From Conus ventricosus (Eukaryota > Mollusca > Gastropoda > Neogastropoda > Conidae), in the NCBI GenBank assembly GCA_018398815.1, contig CM031604.1, forward strand, positions 57,746,492-57,766,491: a DNA stretch of 20,000 bases. Direction: 5' to 3'. The number at the start of each line of letters is the position of its first letter. Within the stretch, counting starts at the first letter, position 1. Made by a program: the position numbers and the translations under genes. Of the stretch, positions 9,480 through 18,650 are shown in pieces. A model generated the notes under the pieces. That model was not told the DNA's origin. It saw nothing but the letters and a program-made list of their open reading frames with translations, and made no database searches.

Positions 9480-9723
9480 GAGAGAGACAGTCCTCTGTTT
9501 CCACCAAGTTCCGCTCAGTTTGTTTCCCCTGCCGGACCTGCTCGTTCCCAAACAGATCAGATTCCCGCCTGGGCTTAGTCTTTAAATCCCCGGCGTTGCC
9601 ATCGGCAGCAAGCGGGTAGAGAGCGGCCAGCTCTCCTGGCTCCCTGACTTGTTTAGCCAAACAACAGTGGCCCACCGCCAAAGCCACATCTCCCAACATC
9701 CTGAATCCAGTAGTGCGATGCGT
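9480..9723 (-). other. Complex island with an open minus-strand frame
   Basis: Between two simple-repeat blocks lies 240 bp of complex, balanced-composition DNA. The minus strand is open across it and gives about 75 residues of ordinary composition, for example RMLGDVALAVGHCCLAKQ. The frame continues into the flanking GA/CA repeats on both sides, giving a 254-codon frame that is mostly artefact. Minus-strand CTGGATTCAG before the complex part resembles a splice acceptor. I recognise no domain. It could be an exon, part of a UTR or chance. Confidence 0.25.
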
Positions 9724-9732
9724 ATAGTGAAG

Positions 9733-9734
9733 AA

Positions 9735-9775
<41 letters not shown>

Positions 9776-9838
9776 GAGAAGAGAGGAGAAGAGAGAGAGA
9801 GGGGGTAGGCTTGTGTTGTTGTGTCTGTTGGTGTGGCA

Positions 9839-9882
<44 letters not shown>

Positions 9883-9910
9883 TGTGTGTGTGGTGCGCGC
9901 GCGTGCGTGC
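9733..9910. repeat. (GA)n then (GT)n/(GC)n
   Basis: GA repeats with AGG interruptions (9733-9800) and, after about 40 bp, GT repeats (9840-9893) ending in GCGC alternation. Confidence 0.95.
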
Positions 9911-10016
9911 ATGGGTGGGTGTCAACATGCACCCTTGTTTGTAGATGCATGATACTTATTGCAATAGTCATCTTCTTATTGGTTTCATTCATGTTTTCTT
10001 TAACCTTTTATGTACT

Positions 10017-10096
10017 TGTAAGTGCTTAGGGCTTATGATGTCAGATTGAGCGCCATAAATAATAATAATAATAATAATTATTATTATTATTATTAT
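10017..10096 (+). mobile_element. 3' tail of a retroposon ending in (AAT)n(ATT)n
   Basis: GTAAGTGCTTAGGGC, then GATTGAGCGCCATAAAT, then AATAAT turning into ATTATT. An 'AGCGC...ATAAAT' end followed by an AAT/ATT microsatellite is, from memory, the usual 3' terminus of several mollusc LINE/SINE families. The upstream extent is not defined. The AAT-to-ATT switch makes a self-complementary hairpin at about 10057-10096. Confidence 0.5.
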
Positions 10097-10177
10097 GGGT
10101 GTAAAAAATGGGAAAGAGAAAGGGTGATGGGGGAAAGGAAGGGTGGGTGTCATTCTTATGTCTGAAGAGGATGCATT

Positions 10178-10180
<3 letters not shown>

Positions 10181-10237
<57 letters not shown>
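10181..10237. repeat. (CT)n microsatellite
   Basis: About 57 bp of uninterrupted CT. Confidence 0.98.
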
Positions 10238-10240
<3 letters not shown>

Positions 10241-10760
10241 ATCGTTGCTGTGCAGTGTGAAATAAACATCACCCCCGATTACCGTTGTGTAGCATATTTA
10301 CAAATACGTAATTCACATGTCGATGCGCCAGTGTTTAACGTCTTTCACGCTCAGTACAGAGTATGCGATTAAAGCATGTGATTAAAAAAAAAAGAAGAAA
10401 AATAATGATGATAACAGCACGTGTGTCTGAAGAATGCTTTGAAGGGTTTTTCGTTTTCTTTCTTGCTCTGTTGGATTTGCTCGTACCATTCCTTCACATT
10501 TTGTTTGTCAGAAAATATCTGGAAACTATCAGCTAAAACCTATTAGTCGCTTTCTGTTCTTTTTACTTTTCTTATCTATCTTTGTAAACGACTGAAAATC
10601 CTATACACAAGTCGTTATCAGTTATTTGCTGTTTAACAAAATGAATGGAAAAAAAATTCACATATATAAATCTGTTAGAAAAGACATGGGTCCATTATTT
10701 AATGAATATTGTTTTGTTTTGTTTTGTTTTCTGTACTAGACGGATAACTCTAGTTTTCCT
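10238..10760. other. Unassigned AT-rich sequence
   Basis: Complex AT-rich DNA with a (TTTTG)n run near 10708-10731. No long frame, RNA or recognisable element. Confidence 0.5.
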
Positions 10761-10919
10761 TAATGCATCAATTGAGTAAATTCCAGTTTATCATAAATCA
10801 CAGGACTTTTATTTAACGCATCATTGAGTAAATTCCAGTTTATCATAAATCACAGGAGTTTTTTTTTAACGCATCAACTGAGTAAATTCCAGGTTAATAT
10901 AAATCGCGGAGTAATTCAT
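10761..10919. repeat. Three tandem copies of a 53 bp unit
   Basis: Units begin TAATGCATCA (10761), TAACGCATCA (10814) and TAACGCATCA (10867), exactly 53 bp apart. All contain TGAGTAAATTCCAG and ATAAATC; the third is the most diverged (GGTTAATATAAATCGC). Confidence 0.95.
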
Positions 10920-10969
10920 TCGTTTGAGCACCTATGTTTCAAAAAATGACGGGGGCGTGTCTGTTTGAG

Positions 10970-11064
10970 TGTGTGCATGCGTGCCTCTGTGCGTGTGTGC
11001 GTGCGTGCGTGTGTGAGTGTGTGCGTTTACGTGTGTGTGTGTATGTGTTGGGGGGGGGGGGGGG
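10970..11064. repeat. (GTGC/GTGT)n ending in a G15 run
   Basis: Imperfect alternating GTGC/GTGT sequence followed by G15 at 11050-11064 and a G-rich patch to about 11095. Confidence 0.9.
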
Positions 11065-11540
11065 ACGGGGGAGGGGGCAGGAGGTGGGAGGCGGAGCAGT
11101 TCGTTTGATCAGAAGTATATACATGTAGTGAATAGAAAGGAATGGCTTTGTCAGCACGCCATACATACATACATACATTATTAGCTCATGAATAAACCCA
11201 GACGCTTTGCGTCAAACGTCAACACGGGTTCAGTGTGGACTGACCGCGGGCGAAAAAGTAACACAAGAGCAAAAACCTGAATGACCAAGACGCTAAAGAA
11301 AGGAACAGACAGATTAGAAACACAGACTGCGTGTCGATCCATTGGGTCTTCGTCTTCAGGCAGGACAGATGATGTTCAAAATAATGGACACAAAGGACGT
11401 CAGTGATTTGTTCGGTTTGGGTGCACAGTCTGGCCATGGGTGGAACAACTCGGCCACGGAACGGAACTGACTTTGGAGTGAGAGCATACAGGTTAAACGA
11501 ATACGAATGACGATAAAATGAACAGATAAACGAATGAAAT
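11065..11540. other. Unassigned sequence with a short (CATA)n
   Basis: Contains (CATA)n at 11159-11178. The rest is complex with no credible frame over 75 codons. Confidence 0.45.
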
Positions 11541-11650
11541 GAATGAATGAAATAATAATAATAATAATTATAATAAACATCATAATAATAACAATACCAA
11601 TAATCATAATGACAATAATGATAATAATAATAGTAGTAGTAGTAGTGTCA
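11541..11650. repeat. (AAT/ATA)n then (TAG)n
   Basis: Imperfect AAT/ATA/ATG repeats followed by TAGTAGTAG (11631-11646). A similar AAT/TAG mixture occurs at 13080-13155. Confidence 0.9.
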
Positions 11651-12014
11651 GCCTCGGGGTATGTCATGGAGGAAGGACTAGCGCACAGCCCAAACACACT
11701 CACAGCTTGCTTACAATCTCATTCATATATCATGCATTCGTCACATCAAACCACTAGTAAAGTCTATAACTTTACTACACATGATCATAGAACCAAACAT
11801 CAATGCATATGGAGTCAAACAAAATAAAACATTCTCTCTTTCCTTGAACTTCACAAAACCATTTGTCTAAATCATCATTAACTAACCCGGGTATAAATAG
11901 ATTTCTACTTTACCTGGCCAGGTGATCTTAAACTATTCACGAATCACTGTCTTTTCTTTTCCTTTTTTTTTCTTTGTTTCTTTTCACTGTCACTTTCACA
12001 AGCACAACACAACT
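11651..12014. other. Unassigned sequence with a TATA-box-like site
   Basis: Complex sequence. GGGTATAAATAG at 11889-11900 matches a TATA consensus, and the perfect palindrome ACCTGGCCAGGT follows at 11911-11922. No transcript or frame downstream supports promoter function. Confidence 0.35.
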
Positions 12015-12106
12015 GCTGGCACTGGTCAGGTTAGACTGCTGGCACTGGTCAGGTTGGGCTGCTGGCACTGGTCAGGTTAGACCGCTGGCGTTGGTCAGGT
12101 TGGACT
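12015..12106. repeat. Four tandem copies of a 23 bp unit
   Basis: GCTGGCACTGGTCAGGTTAG-type units begin at 12015, 12038, 12061 and 12084 with exact 23 bp spacing; a partial fifth starts at 12107. Variants differ at a few sites (TTAGACT, TTGGGCT, TTAGACC). Confidence 0.95.
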
Positions 12107-12109
12107 GCT

Positions 12110-12180
12110 GATGAAAGTGGCGCGGCCAAGTATGAGGTCGAACCCCGGTTCAGATTGAACAGTGACTATCAGACATCGAT
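12110..12180 (-). promoter_or_regulatory. Possible degraded tRNA-like SINE head
   Basis: On the minus strand GGGGTTCGACCTC (12146-12134) fits a pol III B box and is followed directly by the 23 bp repeat array. No clear A box is seen in the upstream minus-strand sequence, so this is tentative. The order, head then minisatellite, matches the two other minus-strand SINE-like elements. Confidence 0.3.
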
Positions 12181-12216
12181 CTGTTCTCCTTTCTTTCTTC
12201 CTGCATTAATGCATTG

Positions 12217-12218
<2 letters not shown>

Positions 12219-12311
<93 letters not shown>
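12219..12311. repeat. (CT)n microsatellite
   Basis: About 93 bp of CT with one extra C near 12261. Confidence 0.98.
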
Positions 12312-12314
<3 letters not shown>

Positions 12315-12770
12315 AGTCTGCTCTATCAAATGGACATGGTTGCTTTTCTTTTCTTTTTTTCTTTTCTTTTTTTTTTCTCTTCATCAGTTAGCAACTCTCT
12401 CTCTCCACATCTCTCCTTAGTCCTTCCTCTGCAGACTCTATCTGGTGCTAATGCTTCAACGCGGTTCTCTTCACTCCCCCTCTCATCTCCCTGCCTTTCT
12501 CTCGTGCAGAGCCTACACCCAGAACCTCTTCCTCTCTTCTCTCTGTCTTCTTTCCTCCCCCTTCACTCACGCATCGCTTTCTTATTATCATCCCATGTGT
12601 CAAAGGTGAGTACCATTGGTCAGTATTTTCCCGCCTTCTACTGAGGTTACCTCCCTCTAATTCCATTGGACATTCAAATCGTCAAGTCACATCTACTAGC
12701 CTTGCTCTCTGTGGTGGTCAATGGGTCATTTAATTAATTAGCTTGATTTTCCCCCCACCACACAATACCT
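12312..12770. other. CT-rich unassigned sequence
   Basis: Pyrimidine-rich DNA continuing from the CT run. Serine/leucine-rich frames follow from composition. No gene recognised. Confidence 0.45.
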
Positions 12771-13060
12771 TCCCCCCTCCTACTTCAACCAGCGACGTCT
12801 GGCTTAACTTGTGGGCGCTGGTCCTGCAAATTAACCGGATCAGTCTGACCCAGGCGCCGAGACCCTCTGGCCAGACCTATCGAGACGTCGGCCAGGCTAC
12901 TTAGTCCGTCTGCCGGACCGTGCTGTCTCCGTGAGCCTCTCCGCTGTGCCTAATTGGCTGACGCGACACCTTAAGTCGTCTGCCTGGACACCAGGATATT
13001 TGAGTTGGAGCTTATGTCCAAACAAACTGGCTGGCGGCTGACCACGACTTCGGTTTTTCT
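12771..13060. other. GC-rich complex island, unassigned
   Basis: About 290 bp free of simple repeats and more GC-rich than its surroundings, with recurring CGTCTG/GTCTGCC/GGCCAG words (CGTCTGGC, CTCTGGCCAGACC, CGTCGGCCAGG, CCGTCTGCC, CGTCTGCC). No long open frame. It could be an unrecognised repeat or a non-coding exon. Confidence 0.35.
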
Positions 13061-13079
13061 TTTTCTGTCCGTGACAAGT

Positions 13080-13155
13080 AGTAATAATAAGAATAGTAGT
13101 ATTACAGTGAAAAATAACAGAATTATGATGATAATAATCATAGTGATCATAATAA
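13080..13155. repeat. Imperfect (AAT/TAG/ATG)n
   Basis: Decayed trinucleotide sequence much like that at 11541-11650. Confidence 0.8.
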
Positions 13156-13270
13156 GCTGCAAAACGTTACATTATTCGTAAACGCCGAAAGCTGGTTATT
13201 CATACATGCGAATGTCCTTCTGTAAAAGAACAACAGATGTTGTGTAGCGAGTGGGAATCATTTACTTGAA

Positions 13271-13311
13271 ATACACACACACACACCACACACACACACA
13301 ACAACACACAC

Positions 13312-13355
<44 letters not shown>

Positions 13356-13461
13356 AGGAGAGAGAGAGAGAGAAACAATACAAAAACAGAAGAACAGAGG
13401 CCTAGCTGCAAGAGAAGAATGAAGAAAAAGGTAAAAGTGGGGGAAAATCAGTATTGCAAGC

Positions 13462-13498
<37 letters not shown>

Positions 13499-13560
13499 CA
13501 CACACACACACACACACACAACACACAACACCACGCACGCCGCACGCACGCGCGCGCGCG
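13271..13560. repeat. (CA)n, (GA)n, (CA)n/(CG)n cluster
   Basis: CA repeats (13272-13318), GA repeats (13319-13373), a 90 bp complex gap, then CA (13464-13530) and CG-rich alternation to 13562. Confidence 0.95.
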
Positions 13561-13562
13561 CA

Positions 13563-13863
13563 CAAAGCATAGCGCGAAAAATAAAACCAACTCTCGTCTG
13601 TTGAGTTTCCTACAGACATATTTTTCTCCCCAATATTTTTCATTTACATCATCATCATTATTTGTTTTCCATTCCTTGCGAGGTTCTGTACAATATCGAA
13701 AGCGATAGCAACAACAAAGCTGGCGTTTCTCTGCTGCCTAAACTGAAAATACCCGATGGCTGGCCAACCGTGGCCGCTCCCCATTTATCGCCTGCAGCAC
13801 CCATGTCACTTCTGTCTCTGCAGCAGTTTCCGATTGTTATCACAATCGCTGGAGCGTGGGCCA
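13563..13863. other. Complex island open on both strands
   Basis: From about 13662 to 13860 both a plus frame (83 codons) and a minus frame (68 codons) are open with ordinary composition. No domain is recognised, and opposing open frames cannot both be favoured. Unassigned. Confidence 0.3.
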
Positions 13864-13998
13864 CAGAGAGAGAGAGAGAGGAGAGAGAGGAAAAATATTC
13901 ATGCGTTGAGTGAAATACCTTCGTGACGGTCAGGTCAGTTTCAGCTTAAAATACCTCCATTCTTTGGCTCCCGCACCACTCGGTGGGGAAGGCATGAG

Positions 13999-14029
<31 letters not shown>
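13864..14029. repeat. (GA)n and (CA)n microsatellites
   Basis: GA run 13864-13890 and CA run 14000-14029, separated by complex sequence. Confidence 0.95.
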
Positions 14030-14032
<3 letters not shown>

Positions 14033-14157
14033 TGCAACGGTTTGTTGATGGAGTTAACTGATTTTGCCTCTTGCCCCCCTGCCTTTTGTTGTGGGCCATT
14101 CTCTCTTTGGAGATAAATCCCAGATTGAACCCTGGAAGAACACAATGGGTGTGGTGT

Positions 14158-14480
14158 GGGGGGGGGGGGGGGGGGAGGGGGGGGGGAGCCGCACACTCCT
14201 TCGAGATCGTCATTCAACAAATCCTCCTGAAAAGTCGACGATCGTTCATTCTGACGAAACCGCCAATTCGTCAAGAAAATAAGGCCCGTAACTCAGACGC
14301 CCGGAACGGGGGAAACACGTTTTGTACCCCCCACCCCCACCCCCACCCCCATCAGTACACTCTGCAGCTTCAAAAGCTTCCCAAAACTCCCCACCGCCGA
14401 ATCTACCACAGAAAGTCCTTTCGATGACAAAAAGGGGAAGAAAGTCTAATTGCTGTTCTCCCCCCCCCCCCCCCCCCCCC
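14158..14480. repeat. Poly-G and poly-C runs flanking complex sequence
   Basis: G18 plus a further interrupted G tract (14158-14186), a (CCCCCA)n stretch at 14326-14350, and C20 at 14461-14480. The intervening sequence is unassigned. Confidence 0.85.
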
Positions 14481-14780
14481 AATTGACAGTTTCACAAACA
14501 AGGCAGGAGGACGGGGAGGGGAGGGAAGGGAGAAGTTGAAAGCAAGGAGGGCGGTCTCCAAGGGCCCCTGGAGTTCAGAACCACCCAAGGGTTTGTCGGT
14601 GAAAGTTCCAGAGGCTGAGGAGGGATCGCAGCGAGTTGGGGGGAGGAGGGGCTGCATGCAGCCGGGAGGGGAAGGGTCCCGCAGGAAGAGAAAGGAGAGA
14701 AGCAGCGAAAACATTTGGACTGGTCGGCGTGCGTAGACTCGCCGCCCCTCGGGGTTACAGACCGTGTGTCGCCTGCCCGA
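14481..14780. other. G/A-rich unassigned sequence
   Basis: Purine-rich, with GGGGAGG-type G-quadruplex-prone stretches near 14512-14530 and 14637-14680. A 66-codon plus frame (14536-14736) is charged and of reasonable composition but matches nothing I know. Confidence 0.35.
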
Positions 14781-14788
14781 CCCCCCCC

Positions 14789-14819
<31 letters not shown>

Positions 14820-14908
14820 ACCCCCAAATACCTCCCACCGCCTCCCCCACCCACCCTTCTCTCCGCGTCTCCTTCCCTCTCTTTCTTACCTTTTCCTTCT
14901 CGCTCCCG

Positions 14909-14940
<32 letters not shown>
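14781..14940. repeat. C25 run, short (CA)n, C/T-rich DNA and (CT)n
   Basis: C25 at 14781-14805 is the longest homopolymer in the window. It runs into CA (14805-14820), CCCACC-rich sequence and CT (14912-14940). Confidence 0.93.
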
Positions 14941-14943
<3 letters not shown>

Positions 14944-15234
14944 CTTTTCTAGAAGCCCACGCTTCCGTTTCATGTGTTGTGAGGCGTGTTTTGTTTCACC
15001 AAGCTTGTTCTGCGTGCTGTGGGTCCGTCGACCAGGAGGGGGGGAGGTGGGTGGGGTGGGTAGGGAATGCGATGGGGGTTGGGGTGGGGTGGGGGGAGGG
15101 AGAGTGAAGGTGGTCTTGTTTGTTGACGAGCTGATGAGTGAAAGCTGCGTGATTGATTGGAATTGGAGGTATGGGAGGGAGGGCGAAGGAGGAAAGGGAG
15201 ATGGAAAGGGGGTGGGCGGACGTGGGTGCGTGTA
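14941..15234. other. G-rich unassigned sequence
   Basis: Complex to about 15035, then strongly G-rich (GGGGTGGG types, 15038-15105 and 15170-15234) with G-quadruplex potential on the plus strand. No gene. Confidence 0.5.
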
Positions 15235-15253
15235 GGGGGGGGGGGGGGGCGGC

Positions 15254-15292
<39 letters not shown>

Positions 15293-15305
15293 CACACACG
15301 CACAT

Positions 15306-15363
<58 letters not shown>
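15235..15363. repeat. G15, (CT)n and (CA)n in succession
   Basis: G15 (15235-15249), CT (15258-15290) and CA (15308-15363) follow with almost no gap. Confidence 0.97.
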
Positions 15364-15367
<4 letters not shown>

Positions 15368-15517
15368 AAACGTGCGCGCTTCGAACAATATGTTGTTTGC
15401 TATTGGGCATATCATCAGTACTCTGGTTTAAACAAATCTTTAATCACAGGTACGTACAATGTTTACGCAATACAAAGTGAGCAGCAACAAGCTGAACGCT
15501 TATATCAGTACTCTAAA

Positions 15518-15543
15518 ATAGATAGATAGATAGATAGATAGAT
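15518..15543. repeat. (GATA)n microsatellite
   Basis: About six GATA units. Confidence 0.97.
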
Positions 15544-15984
15544 ATCTGCTTCTCTATTTGTCTGTCTGACCATTCTTCATTGGAAAAGAAGATGGGAAAT
15601 ATTTCTCTGTGTTCAATTTGATTCACTGAAAATACTTTATTTTGACCTTTTTTTCCCCGCACAAATTTAGGTGTATAAGTTTAAGTTTTAGTGATTTGGA
15701 AATGTCACATAATTCATCTTCTTTAGATATGTAGCATTTGTAACTTCAGATGTATGGCAAGACAGGTTCTATATTTCAGTGTCAGTATACAACCAAGTGA
15801 TAATAGATGGTCGTCAGTAAAACAGTTGTTGTTTTTTTAATTGTTAATCCGATCCGAATAGGAATGGTAGAAAGTGGGGGTGAAGTATTTTGAGTCCAAA
15901 ACACTGGTTAGGGTCAGAACGTAATACAGTGATCAACGTGTGAAAACACTCCAACCATTTCCATCCTAAACAAATAGACCATTT
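15544..15984. other. Unassigned AT-rich sequence
   Basis: Complex AT-rich DNA with no feature recognised. Stops occur in the LINE frame upstream of 15970, so the retrotransposon homology begins after this. Confidence 0.5.
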
Positions 15985-17385
15985 CCACGCAAACTGATTG
16001 TTCATGATATTGAATCTGTGGTAAAGTTATTTGCTGATGATACCAGTATGTATTTAGGTCTTGAAAATACTCATCTTAGAACAGAAATATTAAACTCAGA
16101 TCTCGAAAAAATCAATACTTGGGCTCTCAAATGGAAAATAACATTTAACCAGTCTAAAACTAAATTATTGACATTTTCTAACCATGCGGTGCCACAAATG
16201 GAACCTCTGAGATTTAATAACGTGACATTACATGATACAGAATTCCACAAACACCTAGGAGTTATCATTCAAAATAATTGTAAATGGGATCGCCAATCAA
16301 ATCCATGTTGTCAAAATGTCGTGTTATTGTTGCCTGCCTCCGCTCATTTAAATACCGTCTTTGTCGGAAATCACTCGAAATAATGTATAAGTCATTTATT
16401 TTGCCCCATTTCGATTTTTCGGATGTCGTGTGGGATAACTGTACAAATAAACAAGCTGAAGATTTAGAAAATGTGCACCTGGATGCGATTAGAACTATAG
16501 TTGGCTCAGTCCGAGGGACTAGCCACCAAAAATTATATAAGGAATCCGGTTTTACATCATTAAAAGAGAGACGACGACGTCATAAAATCATTCTGTACTA
16601 CAAAATTGTCAACGGTATTGTTCCGATTTATCTGTCTAATCGACTTCCCCATCTTATATCCTCTGTAAACCCTTATCACCTCAGGCGCCCCCTGGAGAGG
16701 CAGATGCCAAAGTGTAGATTAGATATGTACAAATCTTCCTTCTTTCCTTCATCTACTGCTCTTTGGAATGACCTCCCTGACAATATTAAAGTATCTAATT
16801 CTCTTAGTTTCCTCAAGCGTTTCCTCAGCAGTACCGATAGTATCGTGCCTAGGTGTTACTACTTATCTGATAGGACGTCAGAAATAATTTTGTGTAAGTT
16901 GAGATTGGAAATGAGTGACTTAAACCACGATCTTTTCAAACGACATCTTAGAAACAACCCTTCATGTGACTGTGGCACGGCAGTTGAAGATGCAGCCCAC
17001 TTTTTGATTAATTGTCCACTCCATCAACAGGCCCGTGCTTCGACAATAGAAACGCTTCACGACACAGCTAAACGCAATATCTCAACATTATTGACTGGTA
17101 ACCTTGACCTGGATGTGGACGCAAATACAAAGATACTTGCTATGGTTGGAAATTTTATTAAACTTACTAATAGGTTTGCACTTAACTAAACTTACTCGGC
17201 TTACCACAGTTACCTTCCCGGTCTTCTGCCTGGCATGGAATACTATTGATTGAAATGGCATGGCGTGGTTTCGGGCGTGGTGTGGGTTATTTTATTATTG
17301 TGCTGTAGTTTGAGTGTACTCTTGTGTGTTAAACGATTTTTCGTTTGTTCGCTTGTCTTTGTTGTTGTTTTGTTTTTGTGTCCGA
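15985..17385 (+). pseudogene. 5'-truncated LINE: reverse transcriptase C-terminal part, frameshifted
   Basis: This is the end of a non-LTR retrotransposon ORF2 reverse transcriptase. The catalytic box KLFADDTSMYL lies at 16024-16056 and the 'HKHLGVII' block just before the frame change. In frame 1 the protein is readable to about 16293; homology resumes in frame 3 from about 16296 (IKSMLSKC), consistent with one missing base. The second part (to the stop at 17187-17189) has the thumb-like region, the WNDLP motif and a terminal zinc-finger-like CDCG...HFLINCPLH (16965-17024). This layout fits the jockey superfamily (CR1/L2/Jockey-like). Endonuclease and most of the RT are missing, as in ordinary 5' truncation. 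A 3' UTR of about 195 bp ends in TTGTTGTTGTTTTG-type sequence. Exact clade and 5' boundary are inferred. Confidence 0.88.
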
Positions 17386-18299
17386 CAAGCCATCCCCACT
17401 GGCAAATTCTCCACGAACTACAAAGCTGAGGCAGACGCATTGCAGACAGCAGCGGAGACACTGTGCGCAAATAGAGAGGCCATACATCCCAAAATCGTCA
17501 TCTTCTCTGATGCACTGTCAGTACTTCAGGCTGTACAGAACCCAAAGAACAAGGACCTCAACCCCTTTGTCTCTGCCCTTGCTAGACTGCAACAGGCCAC
17601 TGAACTAACTGTCATCCAGTGGATACCCTCACACTGCAACATAGCAGGCAATGAGGAAGCAGACCGACTGGCGAAGGAAGGAGGACAGCAGCCACAAGAG
17701 GAACAGGAAATCTCCTATGAAGAGGCCAAGACGATCATCAAGGAGAAGCAGAGGAAAAGATGGCTTCAGCTCCATCCAGAATATAACCAGACAGATCCCT
17801 ACCACCTCCTACCCAGACCAGACCAAGTGAACATTGTGAGGCTGAGGACGGGCCACTCCAGGCTACACCATCACATGTTCACAAGGTTCCGCATTGGCGA
17901 ATCTGCAGTGTGCCCCTGCGGTACAGCCCCAATGACAGTGGAACACTTCCTACAAGACTGTCCAACTCACCATGACCTGAGAGCAGAGACCTGGCCTGCT
18001 GACCAACCGATGAGGGAGAAACTCTACGGATCCTGGAGGACCTCCGCCGGACGGCAGCCTTCATCAGTGCATCTGGGGTTCCTGTCTGAGCGAACGAAGA
18101 AGAAGTTTTGTTTTTGTTTGTGTTTGTTGATTTTCCTCCTTTCCAATTCCATTTTGATAACTTTTTGACGCAGCCACTCCAATGTACATTTTCTTTGTAA
18201 GAGTACGGTTTATAAGCCTATGCTTGTTGTACTCCATGATTTGATGAACATTGCTGCAAAAATTGTTCTCGAACAAATAAAACTTGTTTAAACCAAACT
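17386..18299 (+). pseudogene. 5'-truncated LINE: RNase H domain and zinc knuckle, frameshifted near the end
   Basis: A long frame (17314-18168) enters recognisable homology at about 17390. It encodes an RNase H domain: the glutamate in NYKAEADAL (residue 39), the aspartate in IFSDALSVLQ (residue 66), the histidine in PSHCNIAGNEEAD (residue 107) and the aspartate ending that motif (residue 117). The first catalytic aspartate is missing because of truncation. A terminal knuckle CPCGTAPMTVEHFLQDCPTH begins near residue 200. Near 18031 one base appears lost: the sensible C-terminus (LEDLRRTAAF...) continues in frame 3 to a TGA at 18087-18089, while the original frame runs on into non-coding DNA. 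AATAAA at 18275-18280 lies near the 3' end. RNase H with a knuckle points to an I/R1/Ingi-type LINE, different from its upstream neighbour. Confidence 0.87.
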
Positions 18300-18334
18300 G
18301 ATTGGTCTCTTCGGTCGCATAAAATCAGGCAAGT

Positions 18335-18460
18335 ATCTATCTGTCTGTCTATCTGTCTATTTGTCTGTCTATCTATCTATCTGTCTGTCTATCTGTTGAT
18401 TTATTTATTCATTTGTTTTTATTTATTCATTCATTTAATCTTTCATTCATTCATTCACCT
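18335..18460. repeat. (CTAT/CTGT)n then (ATTC/ATTT)n
   Basis: Imperfect tetranucleotide repeats: CTAT/CTGT to about 18392, then ATTT/ATTC types to 18456. Isoleucine/phenylalanine-rich frames over it are artefacts. Confidence 0.93.
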
Positions 18461-18650
18461 AATATCAATCATTTGTTTGATATGTATGAATCAAATCTGT
18501 TTTCCTCTCTCAGCATCCATATTCTTCCCCTCCCCCTCCCCTCCCCTCCACTGGTATATCTCCCACGCCGCTTCTTCGCCCCCCCCCCCCCCCCCCCCCC
18601 TCCCCCACCCCTCAACTCCCCCTTACACAACCACAACTCAGATATGCTCA
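18461..18650. repeat. C-rich tract with a C22 run
   Basis: CCCCTCCC-type sequence near 18526-18550 and C22 at 18579-18600, then CCCACC-type sequence. Confidence 0.85.

Noticed and set aside
9148..9912. 254-codon minus-strand frame as a gene
   Set aside because: Most of it translates CA, GT and GA microsatellites into TH, VC and RE runs. Only the 9480-9723 part is complex, and it is kept as a low-confidence island.
11889..11900. TATA box of a host promoter
   Set aside because: GGGTATAAATAG matches the consensus, but nothing downstream looks like a transcript or frame, and AT-rich DNA gives such matches by chance.
13658..13913. Two opposing open frames as candidate genes
   Set aside because: Both strands are open over the same 200 bp, neither shows a domain, and one continues into a GA repeat.
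14403..15415. Several 90-204-codon frames on both strands
   Set aside because: They translate poly-C/poly-G, CT, CA and GGGGTGG tracts into P, G, S, H and R runs, with no domain visible.
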